Shown here piece by piece: positions 24,316 to 35,566 of a stretch of DNA of 64,000 nucleotides (within the stretch, counting starts at the first letter, position 1; the number at the start of each line of letters is the position of its first letter). The position numbers were made by a program, and so were the translations under genes. This DNA is from Volvox africanus (taxonomy: Eukaryota; Chlorophyta; Chlorophyceae; Chlamydomonadales; Volvocaceae): assembly GCA_030268105.1 (NCBI GenBank), contig BSDZ01000008.1, forward strand, positions 3,162,001-3,226,000, in the 5' to 3' direction. The notes beneath the pieces were generated by a model. It searched no databases, was not told the DNA's origin, and worked only from the letters and a program-made list of their open reading frames with translations.

Positions 24316-26435
24316 ACAGCGCCGGACGCCTTTAAACAGCGTGAAACAATTGCTATATGCCGCTTCTATGACCCGATGCTGCATCGCTGAGCGGCAGCTC
24401 GGTACCAAACAACAAAATTGGATCATTTAATAATTAAACATAAAACGAAAAACGAACAGATTATTGGCTCCAGGCTCATTGTCCCACCTGCCTGACCCTA
24501 ATGTGACTCCTTTCCGCAAGGCCGCTATGCGGCCCCTCCTGCCACCAACAGCAACCCCCTGTTTACTGAACCACAGATATGCGGCGATGGACAACCAACC
24601 TGATAGGCCATGAACATGAAGAGTGGGATAATTAGAACCAGCCACAGGATCTGGATACGGAAGGGAAGAACAGAAGGAAGGGTCCAGGAGATTGATAGCT
24701 ATAAGTGTATCGAAGCAATGGTAATGACGGCTTTGTCGTGGGCAGATAGAAATTGGTGTGGACATGAAAGAATAGTATGGCTGGTGAAATCCTAAAGAGA
24801 CACCAATTTGGACCGGAAATATGCAGTTAGTAAGGGGCCTTGTGCGGTCCCAAGTTTGTGGAACCCTCATACGAGTGCGCCTATGGGTTTCGCAAATCGG
24901 ATTTTAAACTTAATAAACATGAATCTGTCACCAAAAACCATATGCGACTTGATGGCCGCACGGTTTCTCCGCACATTGCACACCGAACCACGGTTCCAAG
25001 GTGCTGGCGAGAAGCTCATACCATGCGGCTTTAATTCTCAAGTCAATCAGTTTTTATATATTATGTGTGCATCTCATGATAATGTGACTATTGCTTACCG
25101 TCGGAAGCGGCAGAAGCATCAGAAGTGCAGGGTGAGCAACTCCCTCGTCCTGCACGTGCAAATCTCGTCAGGTGCCGTGGTTCAATATGCAGTTTGTCAA
25201 TCATTCGAAAAAATGTTGACTCACGTGTATTTTATGCATCAATGAGTAGAAGACGGCTGTTAGGCTCACCCTGCGCATCGTTCACGCCCATCGACTAAGG
25301 GTCCAAGTCAGGCATAACCGTCCGAATGCACCAAGTCGGAATTTTGCTTACATTAGGAATAGAGCCGAAAATGTTTGGGAAGTCAGGGCGAACTTCTTTC
25401 GATTGTCCAGGATACCGTCTCGAGCCATATCGTCTCTACAATCGACTGCCAGTAGCTATATATTTTATCTTAAACGCATTTATTAGTGACAATTATCGGT
25501 AGAGGAATATGCACAGGCTTTGCAAAATGTAGAGATGGCACAATAGAAGGTATATCGCTCCGAAACCGACAGTACGCTTCAATGTGCAGATAGACGCGCA
25601 TACCTAGCGGTCATGTATTCACGCATGCTGAATCCGCTTAAAATAAAATAGCAAACGTGTCATTTCTACTGGAGAAATTCATGCCGCCATACGCGCACGT
25701 GCTGGAATAATCATCTATTTCCTGCTCAATTGTGACCAAGTAGATGAAGGTGTCAAAAAGCAGGCGTGCTGGACAGGTTGGCGGGCGTCAGGTACGGTGC
25801 CGTTAGCCGACAACCAGGTCGGAGCTGAAGTTCATGTGGACGGACTTCCTTGCTTCAGGTCAATGGCACGGGGCTGTCTCGGCTGTCACAGCGGGGCAGG
25901 GGACGCTTTGGAAAGCCGGTGCTGAAAGACAAAGGGTGAGGCAGCGGATGTGGTGGTGGTGGTGGTAGTGGTAGGGGGCTGCTTGTCTGGTGCCCATAGG
26001 CCATCAGAGGCCCAGGTTTCTTGAAAATCGATCAACACCACCACTCTCGGTAAACGAACCTAAGATTCGTACGAGCTGTGCACATAGTCAACACATAGGG
26101 CTATTGCGCGCAAGCCCATAGATGTAAGTAGCCTAACCACGCAAATACGTTTACATAGACAATTTGCCTAACTCCAACTCCGCCTTTCCCGCGCAGACCT
26201 GAGGCGCAACGGAAATGGCTGCACCACTGCCTCAGGACGCTGCATAGGGTATGCTGATTGCTAAGGCTGAGATGACGGCGCCTAGAAGACTTGTTGTACA
26301 CACATACACATACACACATACACACGCACATATACACGCACATAAACACGCACATATACACACATACACACATACACACATTCTCTCTCTCTGTCACTCA
26401 GTCGCCTACCGCACCCCGCTGTGTTCCCCACTGAC
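24316..26435. other. Stretch without an assigned gene; contains a (CACATA)n microsatellite
   Basis: Upstream exons of the minus-strand gene ending at 23913 should lie here, and so should the 5' end of the BUD22-like gene, but neither could be traced. A GGT/GTG microsatellite sits near 25950 and a CACATA-type one at 26297-26380. Confidence 0.4.
26297..26380. repeat. (CA)/(CACATA) microsatellite
   Basis: About 84 bases of alternating CACATA, CACGCA and CACACA units, directly upstream of the first recognised BUD22 exon; either 5' UTR, intron or promoter-proximal. Confidence 0.85.
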
Positions 26436-29400
26436 ATGCGCGCGCAGGCGCTGAAGAACGCACGCATCTTCGAACGGCGTAAGCTGAAGCGACGTCTGGT
26501 GCTCCTGCAGCGGCGACAGGAGGATGGAGCCAAAGTTCCGGAGCGGGTACAGCGAGGTGCGGTACATCCGACCTCCTGCGGACCGCCCCTGTAGCTATCC
26601 CCATTACACCAGCGGCGCAGTCCCATCAAAGTGTCCTTGTAGAAGTGGTGGGATGGGATGGTAGACACAGAGCAGCGTCATGTTGTTACAGAAGGCGGTG
26701 ACCTGGCTTTCCAGACTCCCACTCACAGGCACTTGGGATGATGCCTTGTTTGCGCCGCCTACCCGTCCGTTTTACCCCATGCAAGCCCGATGAACCAGAC
26801 ACTGGCAAACTCTCTCCTTCACAGGACCGAGCTAACAAACTAACAAACTACACATAAATAACTTGCGTTATCGTCACGATCATCATCATCATCATCATCA
26901 TCACCATCATCATCATGATGTGCGTAAAACCCCGCATCCCATATTGTCCATCTCGAATCGCCTACCGCCACCGTCATCGCGCAGCAACAGCCGGAGAAGC
27001 AGAAAGGTATTTGTCTGGAGTCCCCATGCGGATGGAGCCTGCGGCGTCACCCTCCCTGGCGCCTGCCACCCTCCGCTGCGCTGTCCCTGGCGACGAGACG
27101 CTCCGAGGGCAGTTGGAATCTTCCAGGCTCCTGAACTTGAACAACTTGGCCATGCAGGTACGAGGGGCGCGTCTTTACACCCTTCTGCTGGTGAGTTGTG
27201 AAGTGTCAAGCACCCGGGCGACTGCAACTGCCGAGGTTGTATGTAAGTGTGTGTATGTGTGTGTTTTGCAGCCCCCCTGTATCCGCGTCTTACGACTTGC
27301 ACGGAGGATCTTCCGATTTCGGCGCCCTGTTGCCTGCCAGTCCTAAGACACACGGCCTGGTGCCCCAACATGGGCTGTAGTGGCCCCAGTTACAAGTATT
27401 GCCATCTAAACCTCGAACCGGCACATTCGCACATTCAGTTGCCCTGCGCATACGTGCGTGCCTGTGCGCGACAAATTTCCGGAGCCCAGGTTCGAACCCC
27501 ACCTCCGCCTTTGCCTCACGCGTAGCCGTGTGATCTCTTCGCTTGTGGACGCCACCACCCCTCCTCTTCCCAGTTGGCGCTAAAGTCAGGATTCCCCGAG
27601 GACCTGGTCCTCGCCGCGGCGCCCAGGGTGCCCCCTGCGGCCCGCGTTCCTCAGCTACAGGCTCAGCAGCAACTGCCTCAGCAGCCCTGTCAGGGAGGGC
27701 CCCTCTGTGAACCTGACCATGGCCACCGGAGTGGTGATGACAGCGGTAGTCACGGTGCCAGTGGCAGTGGCAGCTCTGACCTACTTATGGCGGTGCTTGC
27801 GAGCCGGTTGCTGCGGGCGTCTTGCGTGCGGAAGGCTGTGGAGGATGCCCGACGGGACTTCGCGGCCAAATTCGGTGCGGGTGAGTCTTTCCCTTCGTCG
27901 CACAGAACACGACGAGTCTTGTGATCTCTGCGTGGGGCAGGGCTGCCAGTGAAACCGCGGATACGCCGTGTGGCAGCGGTCCCGATAGCGGCTAAGGAAG
28001 AGGTGCTGGGCCAGGAGGACTGGCTGGTGCATGTTGCCCCCCTGCCCTGTCATTCCTAGGAATGTCGGTGTAGGGTTCTAAAAACACTAGGTTAGGCGCG
28101 CTTTGATGATGAGCTGGCGGCTGTGGCGGTGGCGCTGACGCCATCTCGATGCACCTAAACCTGCATATTTACGCCGCTCTGCCGAAATCGCATGGCCTTT
28201 CCCTTCTTCGTAACTGGCAACAGCCCTAGGCGCCGAGAGCGTGGTTTCGGAGCCGGAGTTGGAGCGGCAGGACAGCGAGGACGCTGGAGGTGACGACGAG
28301 GGCGTGGGTGGTGATGAGCATGAGGGAACTGGGCAGGACGATGAAGAGCTGGTAGAAGTGGCAGGTGGGGATTGGCGGCAGCTAGAGGAGGACGGGGCGG
28401 TGGCATTGCGGCCCCACAAGCGACAGCGGGGGCTGACAGGGACCGCCGCCGGCGGCGTAGGGTCTGCTGCCGCCGTGCGAAGAGACAGACAGCCCGAGGG
28501 GCCTCAGGAAGATGAGAAGGAGGCGGAAGAAGAGGGGGTCCGAATGCACTCTGACGGTGATGCAGCTGGCGGACATGACAGTGGGGAGGACAGTGGGGTC
28601 ATCGAGGCAGCGGACGTTGATGATTTCCTTGCGGAAGCCTGTGGGGATGAACCTCCCGCGGGCAGTGACGGAAGCACTGGCAGCGGAGATGACGACCGAT
28701 GCTGCAATGACGGCCGTGAGAGTGAAGACGGTGGCAGCAGTGATGGAGGTGCATCGCTGAGTTTCGACAGCCAGGACTTTGATTTGCCAGCGCGGCGGAG
28801 ACCCGGGGAAGCGGCATCCAAGGGCCCTGCACCCGTGAAAGGGAGAGGAGATCATGGCGGCGGCACTGGCACTGGCCGTGCCGCCACCGCCAAAGCTACT
28901 GTTGGAGTGAAACGGCTGCCAGACGCCACAGCCGTGAAAGCCACGAAAGATCGGCCATCGAGTACATCTCGGGCTTCTAAATCTGATGGTGGACCCACAA
29001 GGAGGAGCCCTGCTGCGTCGGAAGGCCAGAGAGGCGCGAGGGCAGGGAACGGCAAAGCCAGGACGGCGGCTGGTCGCGAGATTCGGCACGAAAAGAAGCC
29101 GAAGAAGGATGGCGGCCTCGCGGGTGACCCTCTCCTGGATCGCAAGGGCAAAAATCGACTCGGCCAGAACGCGCGAAGGCGACTTTACGAGAAACTGTAT
29201 GGTGCGGAAGCACGACACGTGCAGCAGCACCACCAGTACCAGTACCAGTACCAGTACCAGCAGGAACGACGCCCATCGAAGGTAAGGCTGAATGGAAGGC
29301 ACGGACACGTTTCCGCTTCTGCGGCGAGACGTGAAATCTGATGAAGGGTTCTCCCCTTCATCCGTCATCCCGGGCGACGAGTCGAGCGGAGGAAAGGGAA

Positions 29401-30342
29401 GAAGAGAGGAAAGGCGGGAGATGGTCGCGTGTTGCTTGATGGCTGTTATGCAACGCACGTACGCGGGGGAGACTGATTGTCAGCTTTGGGCAGAGATCCG
29501 CACATAAGGGTGGAGCGCACGCGGTGAAACCATAGTTAGGCACGCGACCATGTCAGGGACAAACATCTATGTGCACTGTATTTTCGTCATGGATGGCAAC
29601 CGTCTGCTGCTGATTCCCGGTAGCTAGCTTGGCGCATTGCGGGGTGCAATCTCTCAGCATGGAGGCCCTCCATTGGATCCGTTACCGCCCCGTGTAATTG
29701 CCGCATCGGATTCCCCCATATTCCGAACAGGCGGAGCGAGATCAGAGGTATGGTTTGGAAGGCCGCCCAGCTGCTGCTGGCAGAGGCACCAGCAGCGGCG
29801 GCGGGGGCGGAGGCGGCAAACAGCGCAGCGCGGCCACGACGACGATGGCGGCGGCGGAGGCGGCAGCAACGTCAGATGAGCATCAGCTTCATCCCTCCTG
29901 GGTCGCAAAACAGCGTCAGAAGCAGGTGCTGCTGCAGCAAGCGGCGACGGCTGCACCCACGAAGATTAAGTTCGACCACGATGACGGAGACCATGGTGGT
30001 GGCGCCTCCACGCGGTCTACGGTGGGGATGGAGAGCGGGACGCGGAACACGGTAATTCGAAGATCCAGGGATTCGAGTCGTGGGATGCGGGTGGCTGGTG
30101 AAGACATGCGGAACGGCCAGATAAGAGGTCGAGGTGGTGGTGCTCAGCTGGCACCGCGTGGTCGTGGCGCCGGTGGTCGTGTTGGTGGCGGCGACCCAAG
30201 CGGGAAAGGAAATAGTGGGAGCGGGGGTGGGGGTGGTGCAGATAAAGGCTCTTTGCACCCGTCATGGGAGGCTCGCCAGAGGCAAAAGGAACAGCTGCTG
30301 GTGGCGGCACCGGCAGGCAAAAAGATCGTGTTTGAGGATTAA
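26436..30342 (+). CDS. BUD22: BUD22/SRFBP1-type ribosome-biogenesis protein
   Basis: Proposed exons: 26436-26546, about 27113-27157, 27574-27880, 28230-29281, 29731-30342, about 708 residues. The N-terminus has the family's basic helix (KNARIFERRKLKRRLVLLQR), then LESSRLLNLNNLAMQ joined to LALKSGFPEDL, and a helix LLMAVLASRLLRASCVRKAV matching the family's conserved Leu-rich helix. The middle is acidic (Glu/Asp/Gly). The C-terminal signature follows: LGQNARRRLYEKLYG, AERDQRYG, and the terminal LHPSWEARQRQKEQLL...GKKIVFED. Yeast Bud22 acts in 18S rRNA and small-subunit maturation in the nucleolus, and human SRFBP1 shares the same ends; function here is by homology. Oddly, the LHPSW module occurs twice (29887 and 30253). 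A run of QY repeats is encoded just before the fourth donor. The start is uncertain: ATG 26436 may instead be intronic, with an acceptor at 26447, and the 5' edge of exon 2 is a guess. Confidence 0.72.
26877..26917. repeat. (CAT)n trinucleotide repeat in a BUD22 intron
   Basis: Near-uninterrupted CAT/ATC triplets with one CAC, lying between the first and second proposed BUD22 exons. Confidence 0.85.
29230..29262 (+). repeat. Coding (CAGTAC)n hexamer repeat
   Basis: Five consecutive CAGTAC units in the fourth BUD22 exon, encoding Gln-Tyr repeats; the exon remains in frame through it. Confidence 0.85.
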
Positions 30343-33300
30343 GTGGACCTACCTCTTTACCTTTCAGCTCAAGACCATCTGAACGCTATCTCCCAGGGAC
30401 TCGAAGGCCTTATCAAAGCCAAGGGCAGGCACAAAGCAGTATCCGAAATGGCAGCGGTGCGATGGCCATCTTCCTGTGTGTGAGGTGAAACGGGCTGCGT
30501 GGACGCAACGCACAAGTCGCTAGTACAAGCAACGTCGTGGCCCAGGAGGCATTTACCGTCCGAGAACCGAGAAGTTGAGAGACAGCGCTGTTAAGTTGTA
30601 GCAGCAGCTGTTTATTCACTCTCCTAATTTGTGCCTAATTTGAGGCAGTGACATCTAACATCAATGGAGCTGAGGCCTTCCCGGCCCCCTTTTGCAGCTT
30701 TGGCCACGCTCCCCTAATCACCATCTGATTGACAAACATTTATGCACGCCACCTCTTGCCCCCTCGAAAACATTCACCGCGACGACATTGTCATCCAGTT
30801 GATGCAATCGATTATTGAGAGCCGATTATTCTGCCATAGATCGGACGCAATTTATTGCGTGGCGAACTTGGAAGGCGGGTTACAGGTTATTGATGAAGAG
30901 CGCTGAGCACCGCGAGGGAATTCGGTCCCCAGTGTAGGACGGCAGAGCGCCTACCCCGCACATCATTTGCAGCGCCTTAAAATGCGACAGCAACTGGCTG
31001 TAGTACAAAGCAAACTATTCTTATGTGAACGTCTATATATTCTGTGACTGAGGGACCTCGCGACGGGCTTTTTTCTGCGTGGCGAGTGTCTTCCTTACAT
31101 ACGACGTCGCCCTGGGCACGAGCTGATTGGACCTTTGGCGAGCCCCCCCAGTCCAGATAGCGAATATGACAAATTGGACCCGGACACGCTAACACAGCGT
31201 CAATACTGCTTTTAAAGCTCTTCGACTTCAGAACCCCCAATCCCACCACCGCTATTGCGGGCGAGTCACGGCAAACCAAGCACAGGCCAACCCTGCAGCA
31301 CGGCGGCCTCCCTCCGAACACAAATCGGGGGTGATTGAACCAATCCAGTAGCGGCTCGTCGTCCAACAGAAAACTTACTCCGAATGAATGCCGATGTGAA
31401 GCCAGGCTGCTGCAGCCGTTACCTCTCCCGCCTGCTAGATCCGTTGCCAGCTCGCATCGCGGCCGATGTCAAACAAATTTCGAATGGTCACCGAACCGGG
31501 TCGAGGGAGGAGGGGCCGTCTCCACATCACGCGAGGCCCGAGCTCCTGCTTCAAACGCCAACTGCAGGAACAGGCGGATACCCGGCGTTGGGGAAACACC
31601 CCATAAGATGCGCCTTCTTCTCCCCCCCCTCCCCCCCCTACACACATCGGCGCCGTCGTACCATCTCTAGGGCACTCCGCCACCGAGGGCATTTGATGCT
31701 GCCCGGCGTTTCTCCCAGCCCCCCCCCCGCGACAGCCACCTTAGCAACTCAAACACTGCCACGACTAACAAGGTCGTCATTTAATCCACCCAGCATGAGA
31801 TGTGTATGGCAGGACAAAACCTCGAATGTGCACACAACACGCGCCGCCGGGACAACCCTCAGTCCAACACCCCTCGCTCCCCAAAGCACCGGGACACTGT
31901 TGCTGTGTCATCATCCGATATAAGCTCCAACACCAGGGATATAACATGCAAGATGGAATAAAACTAAGCACCCAGCGTCCCCCTCCGCGTGGAAGAGCGC
32001 CGCACCTACTTCTGTAGTCCCGAGGGGTAGATCTGATGCGCTGATGTGCGCACTGCAGCCCTTTCGGGTCTCCGTTGCCGAGAACTTACTGGCGACCCAA
32101 CCGTCCTCTGAAAGATGCGAGTCCATGATCACATCATATACCCTTATCATCAAAAGGATTTAAAATGCAGTTTTATAACTCGAATATGCGAAAGGTGACG
32201 GCGTAGGCAGCTGTGCGGTGGACTCGACATGGCCCTATTCCACACCAAGCCACCAGAACCTTTGCTGTAACATCTAATCAAAATTCCAGGAAAGCTGACT
32301 CCCATTCACCCAGCAAGCTCCTGCAGACACGCATGCAATAAACATTCACACCGGCTCAAACTGTAAGGTGTGTCGGACTACTGAGAGACAGCATGTGGCT
32401 ATAAACCTTGTATAATCGAAAAAGTATTTTCGCCGGGATTCTTCTTCACACAACGAGCCGCAACGGGGCTTATACCGCCGCCTGCTTTGACCGCAGCTAA
32501 GCAGGCGGTCAACCTGCGCATCTTCAACCCTCTCCTCGCCCTTAAAAAGCGGAGGGACGAGGAGAGGGGGCGCCTCACCTTGAAAAGCATCAGCTGAGAT
32601 GTGACCCGGCGAGCACATGAGATTGATCGAAGAACGAAAGGTGGCGCTCAAGCAGACGCCCCTGACTGCCGCTGACTCTTCCTATATTAAACTAAAAGCT
32701 TTTTATACGTAGTCCTCTTCCTGCTGTACCACTACCTACATTTCTGCCTAACGACACTGCCTGTAATACTGACTAGCTTTGAGATCTGAGCTACCTGCTT
32801 ACGGCCTATCTTCCAATACATAATACATCCGGCTATATGTGCCACACGACAACACCGCCTTAGCGCACAAACACAGACGGACAGACAGACAGACAGACGG
32901 ACCAGACAGATCTTCTTCTACATATATGCCAAGAAATAGTTCTTGAGAGGCAACTATTGCTGGGTTGCCTCCGTTAGCGACGGAGTGTACACCCACCCAC
33001 GTCGCCACACACCAGACAATCAAGAAGATATTTTACAGCAAAAACCAGCTGCATACGACGCAAGGTGGTGACGGTGGTCCGCTCTCAATACCGCATGAAA
33101 CCCACACACACATACACACACAACCGCACCCCCTCAAACAGTACGTTTGCTCACACACCATGTGGAGCCCGGGGATACACAGGTGTGATGAGCACATGTG
33201 GAGGGAGGTGTGCCTTCCATCCATAGGGCGCGGGGCATCACCCCAAACTGCAGGAGGCACTGTGTAACAGAACGACGCCATCACGTCCACACACACACCC

Positions 33301-35170
33301 CTCTCCAACCTGGATCTCTATCCCCAAGGAAGGCGCATCACGCCACAGCTCAAGCCCATCCTAGGGAGTCCATCCATTTTTTCCATCCTAGAAGAGCTGC
33401 CGCTGAAGCGGCAGCAGCAGCACAATGCCGCGGCAAAACCACCAGGCTCACAACCACACCTTCCTGCAGGACATTCTGCGTCCGTTCCCCAGTCAAAAAG
33501 CAGCATTAGAAGCTCCCAAGCGCCTTTCTTCACGCATCACCTCAACACATCGCGGCGCAGCGGAAAACGTGGCATTAAGAACTCAAGGAGGGGAGAGGAC
33601 TGGAAGCAACATCATCACGCCACACAAACATCAGGCACACCTCGAAACACTAGAATGCTAAAAGCCATGAGAGAGAAGCCTCTTCCCAGCCACTGATAAC
33701 ACAGCGGACCAAATCTAAGCCCCCAGCGAGAAAACTTTGCTTCTTCTCAGCGCGCTTCCCAACATGTAGAAGTGCGGCACAGAAGTCCCACTATTATGCT
33801 TCGCATGCAGTTCTCTCCGCCAGCAATCTCCTTAGAACCTGTCCCACTTGACATGAGGTGCTTCACCTAACATACTCTGTCTGGACATCTTGCTCGAGGC
33901 GCATCCTGTGCTGTATCACCATCGCGACCTAATCCCCATGTCATGGGCCTTATGGACCTGTACACCTCTCGCCTTATCGTCAGGCTGCCTGCAACCAGCA
34001 GAAACCAATGCACATTTGATAATAACCTAACCATAGAGGCTCCAGGGGCTCCACAATATCCAACGAATGTGCAAGCGGCGAAGAGCCGCAGTTGCAATCG
34101 CAATCACAACCGCAGCGGTGCTTCCTTTTTGGCGGGGAATTCAGGATATAAATCCATAAGAGGACGTCCCGTTTTATTCATCGTGACCGAGAAACAACTA
34201 TTGGAGTGTAGCTAAACAAATAGTGGTGCATACAGGCCAGAATATGCCGTACCGTACCGTACAAAACAGTACTATTCTTGCATAACAAAGGTCAAGCTCC
34301 GCCCACGAGAAGCTTAAGGGCGCTGAAAGCCAACTTGGCACGAAAAAGGAGCCATGTGCGGCGAGAATCCCCAACCCGCTGACCTCCACAAGCCGTTCTC
34401 TCTTCCTCCGGCAGCGCCAGGAGGCAACCCCGAGTATGTGTGTATAGCGAGACACGGGGGAGGGCGGGATACGTCAACTGCAGAAACCTGTCGCCAACGG
34501 CCACTTAACGACCTCGCAAAATATAACGTTTTAGTCGCGCACACACACACACAACCCAGCGCGGATGATCCGCAAACAAGGCCTGCGACCCGGGGGATGG
34601 GGCGGAGCTTTCCCGAAGATGAGGATGCATGGTGTCAACATTGAGGTACAATCCATGCAGAAATTCACCCCACTCGAAGGCTGGTCGCCAGGGCGCATTG
34701 ATGACGACGAGGAGAAAGGTAGGTGCAGCAGGAGCGCACATCCCCTCCCCTCCTGTCCCTCCGCCGCAGCCGGAGTCAACCTTACGACTGGCCTCCACAC
34801 CTGATTACTGAACAAGCATTCCCCAGCGGCAAAACTTTCGAAACTTTGAATAATGCACCAGACATGAATGGAGTACCGCCGCAGGCGAATATATTGCCCG
34901 ATCCCACACGCGTCCAAGCGATAGGGTCGGTATTGACAGGGTTGGATAGGGAAGAAGGCCTTTCAGAGATCCTTCAAGCCCGCAGTGCGATAACACGCCC
35001 CGGCCAACAGAGCCAGAGCCAGAGCCAGAGCCGAGAGGAGGGAGGAGTAAAAGAAGAGGCCCGCACTCCCTCCATCGCGGAGGACACAGCAACAACCCGC
35101 ATCGACCTCCGTCTCAGCCTCTGCAGCTAAATGTTCTGTATCACCTCTCCTTGCAGCAGGTGCAATACAG
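30343..35170. other. Stretch with no confident gene
   Basis: Includes the BUD22 3' UTR, where no TGTAA was found. Most of the rest is C-rich on the plus strand. Two spots look weakly coding: 34640-35130 on the plus strand (frame with QKFTPLEGWSPG ending at a GTAGGT donor near 34719, then a second frame with ETLNNAPDMNGVPPQANILP), and 32579-32650 on the minus strand ending at a GTGAGG donor. Neither can be tied to a family. Confidence 0.35.
32870..32909. repeat. (ACAG)/(ACGG) tetranucleotide repeat
   Basis: ACAGACGG followed by tandem ACAG units, then a degenerate copy; simple sequence in DNA with no assigned gene. Confidence 0.8.
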
Positions 35171-35566
35171 TCACGCAGTTGCCCAACGTATCAAGCAAGG
35201 ACCTCTTCCTCCTCCTCGCCATCCACCCTCGGTATCTATTTTCCTTTCCAGAAGCAGCCACCGATCATAACCTTGCTTTTCAAATATGCGCCGCCAGTTC
35301 TTGTAGTTCCCCTTGCGGTAGTCGGCCGTGGGGTCTCCTCCATCCTCCTGGCTGCGGGAATGGGGCGCGCGGCGAAGCCAGTGCCATACAGCCGCGGTGC
35401 CATACATATGCAGCGGGTTTCCAGTGCCGCGCTTCAATGTGAAGATGCGAAACTACCGGAGAGCTAACATGCCTCCTTTCTGAAGCGGAAAGGGACACAT
35501 ATCCATAACAGTGCCGCTGATGGTGTAGGTGCAATGTACGTCTGGCCTCCTGGGCAGAGCAGCGGA
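35171..35566 (-). pseudogene. Coding-like minus-strand segment interrupted by an in-frame TAG (unidentified family)
   Basis: After a possible acceptor (GTATCAG, ending at 35567) the frame reads PDVHCTYTISGTVMDMCPF and PLQKGGMLALR, meets a TAG at 35455-35453, and continues in the same frame as FRIFTLKRGTGNPLHMYG, AAVWHWLRRAPH, and NYKNWRRIFEKQGYDRW. The mix of aromatic, Cys and hydrophobic residues on both sides is typical of a folded protein and unlike the low-complexity shadows elsewhere. The stop sits where one sense codon, such as Tyr, would give a continuous protein, so it may be a nonsense mutation in a decayed gene, or a very unusual exon boundary. A further minus-strand piece at 36439-36549 (MEDDIAAWFIDVLP, HFPLYPAVNVKTW) may belong to the same gene. 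I do not recognise the family. Confidence 0.3.

Noticed and set aside
24124..24390. Plus-strand frame ending CRFYDPMLHR
   Set aside because: It overlaps the minus-strand exons, which have a strong donor and acceptor and a proper stop; the plus frame has none.
27487..27500. tRNA-like B box (GGTTCGAACCCC)
   Set aside because: The flanks do not pair as a T-stem and no A box, anticodon arm or acceptor stem can be formed; it lies in a BUD22 intron.
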